Made by a program: the position numbers and the translations under genes. A DNA stretch of 38,451 nt, from positions 1 to 38,451 of the forward strand of contig JAAYOL010000087.1 in assembly GCA_012520395.1 (NCBI GenBank), read 5' to 3'. Every line of letters starts with the position of its first letter. Position 1 is the stretch's first letter. This DNA comes from Clostridiales bacterium (GTDB lineage Bacteria; Bacillota; Clostridia; Oscillospirales; Oscillospiraceae). The notes below the pieces were generated by a model. The model was not told the DNA's origin. It ran no database searches and saw only the letters and a program-made list of their open reading frames with translations. Positions 24,957 through 32,585 of the stretch are shown here, piece after piece.

Positions 24957-24992
24957 AAGCTCCGGTTTACCTTCAGGTGCACCGGCTTTTTC
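24957..24992 (+). terminator. Intrinsic terminator after the membrane protein gene
   Basis: A stem CCGGT/ACCGG (24962-24966 with 24981-24985), extended by an outer AAG/CTT across a small bulge, is followed by CTTTTTC. Confidence 0.55.
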
Positions 24993-25000
24993 AGCAGAAA

Positions 25001-25034
25001 CACGAAGCCCCGTCCTTTCGGACGGGGCTTCGTG
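25001..25034. terminator. Perfect 15 bp hairpin between convergent genes, probable htrA terminator
   Basis: Arms 25001-25015 and 25020-25034 are perfectly complementary, very GC-rich, and close a TTTC tetraloop. U-tracts are weak on both sides (minus-strand TTTCTG). It may act as a terminator or 3'-end stabiliser for the HtrA gene ending at 25093. Confidence 0.6.
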
Positions 25035-25092
25035 CAGTAAAAGAGAGGAGTTTGTACACGGGTACTTATATGGAAGTGAGCTGGTGCTCTGG

Positions 25093-26514
25093 TCAGCTAA
25101 GTTTTGCCTTGTCTGCTAGAACGACATCGACAACGAAGTAATTGCCGTTCCTGTAAATTTTCAGCGTTACAGTGTCGCCGGCGACAAATGAGTTGATGAT
25201 TTCGCTCAGTTCTTCAGAGGATTTAACCGTCAGGTCGTTAACGGCGCAGATTATGTCTCCGCGCTGGATGCCCTTTTCGTAGGCATCAGATACGGTGTAG
25301 ACTCCGCTGACGTAAACGCCCTTGGGGAGACCATAATAGATGGAGGCCGAGATGGTTATATCCGACTGGAGAACACCCAGGGAGGGCCTTCCGGCAACAT
25401 AGCCGTTTTCAAGAATTTCATCCACAATCGGCTTGGCAGTGTTGGTGGGTATCGCAAAGCCGATGCCCTCTATGGTCGAATAGTAGGAGACCATTTTCAT
25501 ATTGGTAATGCCGATTATCTGGCCGTACATATTGATGAGCGGGCCGCCGGAATTGCCTTCGTTTATCGCTGCGTTTGTCTGCAAGAGCGTCATCGTATAG
25601 CCGTTATAGCTAATATTCCGGTTTATTGCGGAAATTATACCGTTTGTCATGGTGAGAGACTGGTTGACAGGATTGCCTATGGCAACGACTGAATCTCCTA
25701 TCTGAACGAGCTGCGAATCCCCAAATTCTGCCGGGGTGAGGCCGGTTGCGTCTATTTTCAATACCGCAAGGTCGCTCTGCTCGTCTCCGCCGACCACCGC
25801 CGCAAAATACTGGTCTCCGCTTTCGAGAGTAATCGTTACGGCTATGCTGTCCTTGATGACGTGATGGTTCGTGATAAGGTATCCGCTTCTTGAGATTATG
25901 ATTCCCGTACCAAGTGAGCTGCCGCCCTGAAGCTCCGAATAAACTGAGACTATCGACGGAGCACATTTTTTGTAGATGTCTTGGAGACTGAGCATTTCCC
26001 CTGCTTCCGGGGGCGTGTTCGTGGACAGAACTGTGCCGTCCCAGCTTACGCCGGATGGAACTCCGGAAACCCCGGAGGTTGGAGTGGGGGAGGGAGTCTG
26101 AACTATCGGCAGGGGAGCAGTGGGCACGGGGTCCTCCGGCCTTGGAATTAGCGAAATCTTAATATTGCCGTCGCCGGAGGAGAATTGAAAATCATAATGT
26201 GTGAAAAGGTAGGTTATGAAGGAGGAGACAACTATGAGCGCAAGTGAGGTCAGTGCCATCGCGATAAACCTTGCAAGACCAAGCTTCTTTTTTTTGCGCG
26301 GCTCGTCATCTCGGGTGTGGCTTCGATTCAAGGCTGAGGGGGTTTGCGGGGAGAAGGGCTGATACTCGCGTTCAACCGGTGAGGTGTAGGCCGAATAACC
26401 GAAGGAACGGCCTTCCTCAGGAAACTGCTCTGACGACATATCGGAGAGCTTTTCGATTTTCTCTCCGGTTCTTTTGAAACGGAATTTCTTTTTATTATTG
26501 CCGTCTTCCAACAT
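25093..26514 (-). CDS. Membrane-anchored HtrA/DegP-type serine protease (S1C) with PDZ domain
   Basis: This 473-residue protein has a cytoplasmic N-terminal tail of about 77 mostly charged residues, one membrane helix (about 80-105), and a Pro/Thr-rich linker (about 124-170). A trypsin-like protease domain follows, with the triad H218 (ITNHHV), D248 (SDLAV) and S322 (EGNSGGP), and a C-terminal PDZ domain from about 375. The protease domain should face outward and degrade misfolded envelope proteins. GGGGGGAGA precedes the ATG. It is third in line after the response regulator and kinase, but has its own promoter region with three 11-bp-phased hexamers. This resembles CssRS/HtrA-type stress circuits. 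Confidence 0.94.
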   Translation of the reverse strand: MLEDGNNKKKFRFKRTGEKIEKLSDMSSEQFPEEGRSFGYSAYTSPVEREYQPFSPQTPSALNRSHTRDDEPRKKKKLGLARFIAMALTSLALIVVSSFITYLFTHYDFQFSSGDGNIKISLIPRPEDPVPTAPLPIVQTPSPTPTSGVSGVPSGVSWDGTVLSTNTPPEAGEMLSLQDIYKKCAPSIVSVYSELQGGSSLGTGIIISRSGYLITNHHVIKDSIAVTITLESGDQYFAAVVGGDEQSDLAVLKIDATGLTPAEFGDSQLVQIGDSVVAIGNPVNQSLTMTNGIISAINRNISYNGYTMTLLQTNAAINEGNSGGPLINMYGQIIGITNMKMVSYYSTIEGIGFAIPTNTAKPIVDEILENGYVAGRPSLGVLQSDITISASIYYGLPKGVYVSGVYTVSDAYEKGIQRGDIICAVNDLTVKSSEELSEIINSFVAGDTVTLKIYRNGNYFVVDVVLADKAKLS

Positions 26515-26541
26515 AAATGTCTCCCCCCAAAGACTGATTGC

Positions 26542-26595
26542 AGTATAAGATAAGAATATGGAGCAATTGTGAATACGTTGTGAAAATATTGTAAA
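26542..26595 (-). promoter_or_regulatory. htrA promoter with triple direct-repeat operator
   Basis: On the plus strand TGTGAA (26568-26573), TGTGAA (26579-26584) and TGTAAA (26590-26595) are spaced by exactly 5 bases. Read on the minus strand they are TTTACA-N5-TTCACA-N5-TTCACA. A -10 box TATACT (26542-26547, minus strand) lies 20 bp downstream of the last repeat, and the -35 is poor. This is the layout of a promoter activated by an OmpR-family regulator. The hexamers fit the B. subtilis PhoP box (TT[A/T/C]ACA repeats). Confidence 0.65.
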
Positions 26596-26614
26596 CGCAA
26601 ATTTCAGACAAAAT

Positions 26615-28039
26615 TCATGCTTTCAGCGTCAGAGTGAACACAAATTCGGTCACTCCCTCTGCGCTTGTCACATACACGTTTTCCTTGTGGTTGTCAATGA
26701 TGGTTTTTACGATATAAAGCCCGAGACCAACCCCTTCCTTATCCAGCCCGCGGCTGCGGTCGGTTTTGTGGAAACGGTCAAATATCAGCGGCAGCTCGGC
26801 CGGATCTATTGTCTCTCCAAGGTTCTTGACGGAGACATAGGCCTTTTCATTCTGTTTCCAGAGGCTGAGTGTTATGGCAGCCCCGTCGGATGAGAACTTG
26901 ATGGCATTGTCGAGCAGGTTGTAGACCACCTGGGTAATGGAGTCTGCGTCCCCGACGACAATTATGCTCTCCTCGGGTATCCGCAGCTCGGGCCTCAGGC
27001 CCCTTGCCTTCAGCTTTCCCTCGAGTCCGAGCACGGCGTGGCGGAGTACTTCGGTGATGTCGAAGGAGCTGTGGGCAGCGAGGGCCGGGTCTATCGACTG
27101 GATGCGGGAGAGCTCCAGCATTCTGCGCACGAGGCGGGAGAGCCTCCTTGTCTCCGAGGAGATGATTTCAAGGTATGTGCCCTGCTTTTCGGCGGGGATG
27201 GTTCCGTCGATTATGCCGTCGGCAAAGCCGGCTATGGTCGTCATGGGCGTCTTGAGCTCATGTGATATGTTGGCAATGAACTCGCTGCGGAGCTTTTCAG
27301 ACTTCTCCAGCGACTCCGCCATGGAGTTGAATGCGGCGGTAAGCTCGGCTATTTCGTCCTTACGCTTCGTCTGCCGGACGCGAACGGAGAATTCACCCCT
27401 TGCAAAATGCTTTGCCGCGGCGGCCATCTCCTTAAGAGGCGCCACCTGTCTGCCCGTTGTGATAAGCGAAAACACCAGTGACAGGATAAGCACGAAGCAG
27501 GAGGCAAAGAAGAATATGACGGCAAAAGAGCGCCAAATCTGCATCATTGACGAGGAATCTATCGATATGAGTATATACCCTGCCTGAGTTCCTGAATATG
27601 GGTTCTCAACGGTTGTGAAGTAATAGTAGCGCGGAGTGTTGTAAAAGCCCTCTAGCATGCCTGAGGACATTACCGCCTCTTCCCATTTCAGCGAGCTTAT
27701 CAGTGTATCCGGCAGCCTTGCTCCGATGTGCTGGCAGGAGCCGTAAACATCGGAGCAGGACACCACGTTGCCGTAGTTGTCACTTATCAGAATATCTACG
27801 CTTGAAGCCCCCGCTATAGCCGAAATCGTCATACGAAGGTCCCAGCCGTCGAGCTTCGATTCGGTGAGCTTTGCTGAAACTGTGCCCTGAATTACACCGG
27901 CTGTCATACGCAGCGATTCACGCTTGTCGGAGACAATAAAGCTATAGCTGACGGAGATAAACGAGGTCCCGAGAATGAGCAGGCTCAGCAGGACCATTCC
28001 AACCGTCAGCGTAAAATTCTTCAGATAGATGCTTTTCAT
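26615..28039 (-). CDS. Two-component sensor histidine kinase with HAMP domain
   Basis: This is a 474-residue membrane kinase. The first helix is about residues 10-36, the extracytoplasmic sensor about 37-168, and the second helix about 170-194. The HAMP region (about 195-245) follows, then the HisKA box FIANISHELKTP with the phosphorylated H260. The HATPase domain has NLLDNAIKFS (N box), KEGVGLGLYIVK (G box) and the F-box FDRFHKTDRS. The sensor domain holds two cysteines, C95 and C102, seven apart. It begins 24 bp after the response regulator stop and must be cotranscribed with it. The signal is unknown; the adjacent HtrA protease suggests envelope protein stress. Confidence 0.94.
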   Translation of the reverse strand: MKSIYLKNFTLTVGMVLLSLLILGTSFISVSYSFIVSDKRESLRMTAGVIQGTVSAKLTESKLDGWDLRMTISAIAGASSVDILISDNYGNVVSCSDVYGSCQHIGARLPDTLISSLKWEEAVMSSGMLEGFYNTPRYYYFTTVENPYSGTQAGYILISIDSSSMMQIWRSFAVIFFFASCFVLILSLVFSLITTGRQVAPLKEMAAAAKHFARGEFSVRVRQTKRKDEIAELTAAFNSMAESLEKSEKLRSEFIANISHELKTPMTTIAGFADGIIDGTIPAEKQGTYLEIISSETRRLSRLVRRMLELSRIQSIDPALAAHSSFDITEVLRHAVLGLEGKLKARGLRPELRIPEESIIVVGDADSITQVVYNLLDNAIKFSSDGAAITLSLWKQNEKAYVSVKNLGETIDPAELPLIFDRFHKTDRSRGLDKEGVGLGLYIVKTIIDNHKENVYVTSAEGVTEFVFTLTLKA

Positions 28040-28063
28040 ACGGGGATAGACCCCCTTAAAAAA

Positions 28064-28747
28064 TTACTGCGACAGCTCAAACTTATAGCCGACGCCCCAG
28101 ACAGTGGTCAGCGCCCAGCGGTCGCTGACGTTTTCGAGCTTCTCCCGAAGGCGCTTGATATGTACGTCCACTGTGCGAGAATCGCCGAAGTAGTCAAAGC
28201 CCCATACCTCGTCGAGAAGCTGGTTGCGTGTGTAGACCCTGTTGGGCGAGGATGCCAGATGGAACAAAAGCTCCAGCTCTTTGGGCGGGGTGTCCACCTT
28301 TTTGCCGTCCACAAGCAGCTCGTAAGACTCCATGTTTATCACAAGCTTGTCGAAGAAGAGCTTTCTGCTCGGGGGTTCGCCCGGCTCGTAACGGCGCATA
28401 ACGGCGTGAACCCGCGCCATTAGCTCCTTAATTTCAAAGGGCTTGGTTATGTAGTCGTCTGCTCCCATCTCAAGGCCCGAGATCTTTTCGTTTGTCTCGC
28501 CCCTGGCTGTGAGCATGATGATGGGAACATTCGAGTTCTTGCGGATTTCCCGGCAGACCGCCCAGCCGTCCATGACGGGCAGCATTATGTCGAGCAGTAC
28601 TAGGTCCGGCTCAAAGCTCTGCGCCATGGCGACGCCGGCCCCCCCGTCGGGCGCTATTGAAATAACAAAGCCGTCTTTCTCGAGATACAGGCGCAGAAGC
28701 TCTGCGATATTTGCATCATCCTCGACTATCAGGACTTTCTTTGACAT
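28064..28747 (-). CDS. OmpR/PhoB-family response regulator
   Basis: This is a 227-residue regulator. The receiver domain has the acidic pair D10/D11, phosphoacceptor D53 in LVLLDIMLPVMDGW, the T in MLTARG, and lysine in YITKPF. The C-terminal winged helix contains LELLFHLASSPNRVYTRNQLLDEVWG and SRTVDVHIKRLREKL with the usual GVGYKF end. It is the partner of the kinase directly downstream. Its own promoter carries two of the same hexamers, 11 bp apart, that occur in three copies before htrA. This indicates autoregulation and direct control of the protease gene. Confidence 0.95.
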   Translation of the reverse strand: MSKKVLIVEDDANIAELLRLYLEKDGFVISIAPDGGAGVAMAQSFEPDLVLLDIMLPVMDGWAVCREIRKNSNVPIIMLTARGETNEKISGLEMGADDYITKPFEIKELMARVHAVMRRYEPGEPPSRKLFFDKLVINMESYELLVDGKKVDTPPKELELLFHLASSPNRVYTRNQLLDEVWGFDYFGDSRTVDVHIKRLREKLENVSDRWALTTVWGVGYKFELSQ

Positions 28748-28783
28748 AGAAACACCTCTTTATGAGAATTTCCCTCTTATCTC

Positions 28784-28829
28784 ATTATAATAGATAACCG
28801 GCAAGCGTCAATAGTGAACAAATTGTAAA
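28784..28829 (-). promoter_or_regulatory. Promoter of the TCS operon with two direct-repeat half-sites
   Basis: On the minus strand TTGACG (28806-28811) and TATAAT (28784-28789) are 16 bp apart. Just upstream of the -35 lie plus-strand hexamers AGTGAA (28813-28818) and TGTAAA (28824-28829) with 5 bases between them. A further TGTAAA (28831-28836) is out of phase. The position immediately upstream of -35 is typical for an activator. Confidence 0.65.
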
Positions 28830-28873
28830 ATGTAAACCCTCCGGCTTTTAATAAATCTTCCAAACGCCGGCTA

Positions 28874-28909
28874 GGAGAAAAGCAATTGGGCGCACACTGT
28901 ACGCCCAAT
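28874..28909 (-). terminator. Terminator of the GntR-ABC operon
   Basis: An 8 bp stem (28885-28892 with 28902-28909, core ATTGGGCG) with a 9-base loop is followed on the minus strand by TGCTTTTCT. It lies 11 bp past the permease stop. Confidence 0.65.
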
Positions 28910-28919
28910 GCCTTTGCGG

Positions 28920-30776
28920 TTAATAACCGTATTTGCTGTATTCCATATCCATGCGGTATTCCATATCCATATAGGGTACCCTATCCGGATACTCTGCAAC
29001 CGCGGGCTCTATGCCCATCTTCTTCAGATATGATATGGTCTTTTCCGAGCTTAGGTTGGGGAGTACGGTAATATAATCTACGCCGCCCGCAAAATTGATT
29101 TTGATAAAACAGTCGTATAACGCATTTTCGGAGCCCATGTCATAGAAAATGAAGGTCCTGCCGAGCTTGCCTGCGCGTATATCGGCCTTAATGCAGTCCT
29201 GTAAAAACTCCCGTGCATCAGAGCCCGTGAGGTACTCCTCGTTTACCTTTGCCTCGGGGGTTTCATGGTCCAGATAATAGATGCCGACAGACGATATCGA
29301 ATTTTCGTCAATTTCCAGAATGTCGCTCATGCGGTCGGACACTGCCCCGGGAGTATTAAACCTCTCCTCCAGCATCAGCAAAATATCTTTGTCCGCTCCG
29401 GGGACATTGTAAAGGTCATATCTGCGCGAAATCGTCTTCCCGTTTTTAAGAGAGTAGCGGTAATCTATGTGGAACATATCGGAATAGATTCTGCTTCCGC
29501 TGCGGGCGTATTTTTCATTTGCGGGCTTGTTTTCGATTATGGCCTTATGCGCCAACATAAGCTCCTCTATCACCTCCGGGTCGTCAAAGAACAATGTCTC
29601 GGAACTTCCGTATATCCTGAGGGTTTCTACCGAATTGACATCGGGGATGTAGCGCTCGACCTTGAAAACGTCAAGCTCCATCGCCATCACAAGGGCGGCT
29701 AGAGCGACCACATAAACGAGAAAGCCGGGAGTGGTTTTCTTAAACACTCGGAAGGATTTTCTAAGCAGCATGGCTGTTATAAAATAGCCCAGGAATCCGC
29801 CGACTATCATGCAGCTGAGCATCGGCCAGGCCGAGCCGCTTTCGTCGTAGCTCGAGAATCCGAATATGACGCTATAAAAGAGAATACCGAGCACAAGCGA
29901 GCCGATAAAAGCAAAGAAGTACTGGAAAAAGGGTCTGAGGGTGGGTACTGCGATAAACTCTGAGGCGCTTTCACTGTGCCGCCTGCGATAGAGCAGGAGA
30001 GCCAGAGCGGTAAAGACCAGCCCCGCCGCAGCGTAAATTAGAAGCGTCGTCCATCCCGTATAGACCGGGTCAAGGTAGCGGGAACCGTCATAATAACCCT
30101 CGATCGAGGTGTTTTTAAACAGCATAACGATGGGAGAGAGGACGTCAAGGGTTGTGGAGCTGACGCTGGTGAGTCCGTAGCAGAAGAGCGAGGCGCAAAA
30201 GCGGATTATAAGCTCTACAATAGCCACGATAAAGTTTAAAATGCCGTATATGACCAGCAGGGCGAAGCCGTGCCCGGTCAGAAATGCGCAGAACACAGCG
30301 AAGCCGTAGAAAAACAGTCCCTGAAGGCAGACCATGGCAAGCCACTGGAGCAGGTATCCGATGGAAAGCGAGCCATAAAGCAGCTCAATTCCCGCGGAAA
30401 GGGCGAAGATAAACAGGTTGGAGATGAAAAGCCAGCAGAGACCTGAGAGAAAGCAGGTCAGGAACAGTCCCTCCCGGCGAATAGGCAGGGTGTGGAAGGC
30501 GCCGGCGCTCCTCGCATTATAGAGGTATGAAAAGAGCGTCAGAGCGGAAACGAAGCCAAAAATGGCGTTCATTATGACGCCCATATAAAGGGCGTTATTC
30601 ATAATGTAATTGTTAATATAGGAGGCATTGCCGAAGAAGCTGCTGGAGAGCTGGCTTACAATTACCAGAGGCATGCCTATCACCCAGGCGATGTTATATA
30701 GAGCCCAGACAGGCCAGAAACGCTTTATGTTTTTGATGAACAGAGCCTTATTAAAGCAGGATGTCACGGATTTCAT
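28920..30776 (-). CDS. ABC transporter permease, DUF6449-like C-terminal domain
   Basis: This is 618 residues from the ATG at 30776. The frame is open to 30860, but GGGAGGTG (30783-30790) lies 8 bases before this ATG, and the start MKSVTSCFNKALFIKNIKR is a typical permease opening. About twelve hydrophobic segments in the first 400 residues form two membrane blocks. A soluble outward domain of about 200 residues follows, from VERYIPDVNSVETLRI. I think it matches the DUF6449 region of clostridial permeases. The C-terminus ends in a duplicated MDMEYR/MDMEYS. The gene overlaps the ATPase gene by 26 bp. The substrate is unknown. Confidence 0.85.
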   Translation of the reverse strand: MKSVTSCFNKALFIKNIKRFWPVWALYNIAWVIGMPLVIVSQLSSSFFGNASYINNYIMNNALYMGVIMNAIFGFVSALTLFSYLYNARSAGAFHTLPIRREGLFLTCFLSGLCWLFISNLFIFALSAGIELLYGSLSIGYLLQWLAMVCLQGLFFYGFAVFCAFLTGHGFALLVIYGILNFIVAIVELIIRFCASLFCYGLTSVSSTTLDVLSPIVMLFKNTSIEGYYDGSRYLDPVYTGWTTLLIYAAAGLVFTALALLLYRRRHSESASEFIAVPTLRPFFQYFFAFIGSLVLGILFYSVIFGFSSYDESGSAWPMLSCMIVGGFLGYFITAMLLRKSFRVFKKTTPGFLVYVVALAALVMAMELDVFKVERYIPDVNSVETLRIYGSSETLFFDDPEVIEELMLAHKAIIENKPANEKYARSGSRIYSDMFHIDYRYSLKNGKTISRRYDLYNVPGADKDILLMLEERFNTPGAVSDRMSDILEIDENSISSVGIYYLDHETPEAKVNEEYLTGSDAREFLQDCIKADIRAGKLGRTFIFYDMGSENALYDCFIKINFAGGVDYITVLPNLSSEKTISYLKKMGIEPAVAEYPDRVPYMDMEYRMDMEYSKYGY

Positions 30777-31644
30777 AGTCCACACCTCCCAATTCGTAAA
30801 TAAAAATTTCTTCAAGCGTGAGCGGCACAAGGTCATAGAACACAGGGGACAGGGCCGCAACCTTCGCGCTTATATACTCGGTAGTGCCGCGCATGATAAG
30901 CGTTAGAATCCGTCCGCTTGACGACTCGTGAATAGCTCCGAAGTTCTGAGGAAGCGTCTCACCCTCGGGCAGGACGAGCTGAAGCTTTGCAATGTTGTCC
31001 TGCAGCTCCGACAGGGAGCGCTGGAGAAGAAGCTTGCCGTTGTGCATTATTCCGACATGGTCGCATACGTCCTCAAGCTCACGAAGGTTGTGCGAGGAGA
31101 CAAGGACCGTAGTGCCTCTATCGGCCACATCGTTCATAATAATGCTCCAGACCTGGCGGCGCATAACGGGGTCAAGTCCGTCCACCGGCTCGTCTAGTAT
31201 CAGGATGTCCGGTCGCATACACACGGCAAGCCTGAAGGCCGCCTGCTTCTGCATACCCTTGGATAGCTGGCGCATCGGACGCTTGTCGTTGAACTCGAAG
31301 ATCTTGCCAAGCTTTTCATAGCGCCCCATGTCAAAGCGCGGGTATATGCCCTTGTAAAACTGCATCATGTCCCTTGTGGAGGCCTGGAGAAAGTAGAATA
31401 TTTCGTCAGGAATACAGGCCATGCGCTGCTTCACCTCAGGGTTTTCGTAAACGGTTTTGCCGTCTATCTTCACCTCGCCGGCGTCCTGCCGGTATATACC
31501 CGAAAGATGTCGTATCACTGTCGATTTGCCCGCGCCGTTGGGCCCTACAAGCCCGTAGACCGAGCCTTTTTCCACACTGAAGCTCAGACCACTCAGTGCA
31601 GTAAAGTCACCGAAGCGCTTTACGAGATTTTTTACCTCAATCAT
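30751..31644 (-). CDS. ABC transporter ATP-binding protein
   Basis: This is a 297-residue ATPase subunit. It has Walker A GPNGAGKST (about residues 35-43), the degenerate signature LSKGMQKQAAFRLA, Walker B ILILDEPVDGLDP and the switch histidine in VLVSSHN. The C-terminal tail is of the type found in ABC-2 exporters next to YtrA-type regulators. AGGAG (31654-31658) is 9 bases before the ATG and lies inside the small ORF upstream, whose stop overlaps this start as ATGA. The permease start lies within its last codons. Together with the permease it should form an exporter, perhaps for a cell-wall-active compound by analogy with Ytr systems. Confidence 0.95.
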   Translation of the reverse strand: MIEVKNLVKRFGDFTALSGLSFSVEKGSVYGLVGPNGAGKSTVIRHLSGIYRQDAGEVKIDGKTVYENPEVKQRMACIPDEIFYFLQASTRDMMQFYKGIYPRFDMGRYEKLGKIFEFNDKRPMRQLSKGMQKQAAFRLAVCMRPDILILDEPVDGLDPVMRRQVWSIIMNDVADRGTTVLVSSHNLRELEDVCDHVGIMHNGKLLLQRSLSELQDNIAKLQLVLPEGETLPQNFGAIHESSSGRILTLIMRGTTEYISAKVAALSPVFYDLVPLTLEEIFIYELGGVDYEIRDILL

Positions 31645-31772
31645 ATTACGTCGCTCCTTTCGCTGTACTCAAGGAAATAAAATGACCGTGAAAAGGGCCG
31701 GCCATTTGTGAAGGCGCTGCTTATTGCGGGGGACAGGCAGCTGTGTTCATTCAGGTTTGTAATAGGTTTCAT
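31641..31772 (-). CDS. Small 43-residue protein in the GntR-ABC operon, unannotated type
   Basis: The start ATG (31770-31772) overlaps the GntR stop as ATGA, and the stop TGA (31641-31643) overlaps the ATPase start as ATGA. AGGAGG lies 6 bases before the start. The peptide begins MKPITNLNEHSCLSPA and ends LEYSERSDVI. It is polar, with a single cysteine (C12), no membrane helix and several serines and aromatic residues. I do not recognise a family. It could be a true small partner protein of the transporter or a coupling ORF that delivers ribosomes to the ATPase start. Confidence 0.6.
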   Translation of the reverse strand: MKPITNLNEHSCLSPAISSAFTNGRPFSRSFYFLEYSERSDVI

Positions 31773-32146
31773 AGCCCTCCTCCTGAATCCTTAGATAGAC
31801 TGTCTATCCGGCTTTTAAGTTCCTCGGCATGGGTGCCGAGGAATAAAAGCTCGATTACCGCTTCCTCAAACTTCTTAAGCTGCTGCGACCGGCGCGCGCT
31901 GTCCACACCGGACATGTCGGAAACGAAGGAGCCCTTGCCAGCCGTCGTGTAAATGTAACCCTCTGCCTCCAGCTCCTTATACGCCCGCTGTATGGTATTC
32001 GGATTAATTGCGAGAGCAGAGGCCAGCTCCCGAACCGAGGGCAGCCTTTCGTCCGGAGAGAAGGCGCCCGTCATCACCAGCTTTCTCAGGCCGTCCTTTA
32101 TCTGCTCGTAAATTGGTCTGGAATCCCGGTAGTTTAGATTTATCAC
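31769..32146 (-). CDS. GntR-family (YtrA subfamily) transcriptional regulator
   Basis: This is a 125-residue regulator from a GTG at 32146 with GGTGGTGA upstream. The winged helix-turn-helix has RPIYEQIKDGLRKLVMTGAF, RLPSVRELASALAINPNTIQRAYKELE (split helix) and GYIYTTAGKGSFV. The short C-terminal helix of about 40 residues is the YtrA-type dimerisation tail without a ligand domain. Such repressors usually control the adjacent ABC operon and respond to cell-envelope antibiotics or membrane stress. It heads the operon and overlaps the small ORF by 4 bp. An inverted repeat over its transcription start suggests autorepression. Confidence 0.93.
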   Translation of the reverse strand: MINLNYRDSRPIYEQIKDGLRKLVMTGAFSPDERLPSVRELASALAINPNTIQRAYKELEAEGYIYTTAGKGSFVSDMSGVDSARRSQQLKKFEEAVIELLFLGTHAEELKSRIDSLSKDSGGGL

Positions 32147-32177
32147 AGTATCACCACCCGCTTATTTTTTTACAGCC

Positions 32178-32227
32178 GTATTAGGGATATTAGTACAGAT
32201 GATACACTGAGGAAAAAAGAATGTCAA
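32178..32227 (-). promoter_or_regulatory. Promoter and probable operator of the GntR-ABC operon
   Basis: On the minus strand TTGACA (32222-32227), 17 bp, TATCAT (32199-32204). Directly downstream lies the imperfect palindrome GTATTA-N7-TAGTAC (plus strand 32178-32183 and 32191-32196), covering the expected transcription start. This placement fits repression by the encoded YtrA-type protein. Confidence 0.6.
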
Positions 32228-32370
32228 GCATTTTTTTAAAAAATTTTAATCAGGTCAGGTGAGGGTAGGAGGGAGTTTTCGCCATACTTCTTAGAATGCT
32301 CTATAAAAGGACAATATATTTAGGAGATATTTGAAGAATTTAGGGAGCGGGGGCATGACTAAGCAGATTG

Positions 32371-32399
32371 TTGACAAAACAACAGGGCTGTGATATATT
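32371..32399 (+). promoter_or_regulatory. Consensus promoter driving the cobalamin riboswitch
   Basis: A perfect TTGACA (32371-32376), 17 bp, then TGA-TATATT (32391-32399), an extended -10. The RNA would start near 32406, just ahead of the aptamer. Confidence 0.7.
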
Positions 32400-32420
32400 T
32401 ATTTTATAAATATGGAGACT

Positions 32421-32573
32421 CCCGGGTGGCCGCTGTGCGGTCTTAAAAAGGAAACAGGTTAAAAGCCTGTGCGATCCCGTCGCTGTAAGAGAGGAGTCCG
32501 TTTCTTACATGATCACTGAGAAATTGGGAAGATCGAAACGGATGATGACGCTCGAGCCAGAAGACTTGCCCGG
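32421..32573 (+). promoter_or_regulatory. Cobalamin (B12) riboswitch aptamer
   Basis: The segment shows the cobalamin-aptamer order. A closing stem CCCGGG (from 32421) pairs with GCCCGG near 32569-32573. Next come the AAGGAAACAGGTTAAAAGCC core with its variable hairpin, then CGATCCCGTCGCTGTAAGAG (equivalent of the CCCCGCNACTGTAA box). A variable arm with GGGAAGATCG follows, and finally the B12 box GAGCCAGAAGACTTGCC (32554-32570). It is followed by a terminator with an alternative pairing, so it should shut off transcription when B12 is bound. No protein gene follows on this strand until 34300. Identification is by eye; a covariance search would settle the exact class. Confidence 0.88.
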
Positions 32574-32585
32574 AAGTTAGTACGA

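Noticed and set aside
26937-27587. Plus-strand reading frame of 216 codons over the kinase gene
   Set aside because: It is antisense to the HAMP and kinase domains, is serine-rich in the manner of a shadow frame, and has no recognisable domain.
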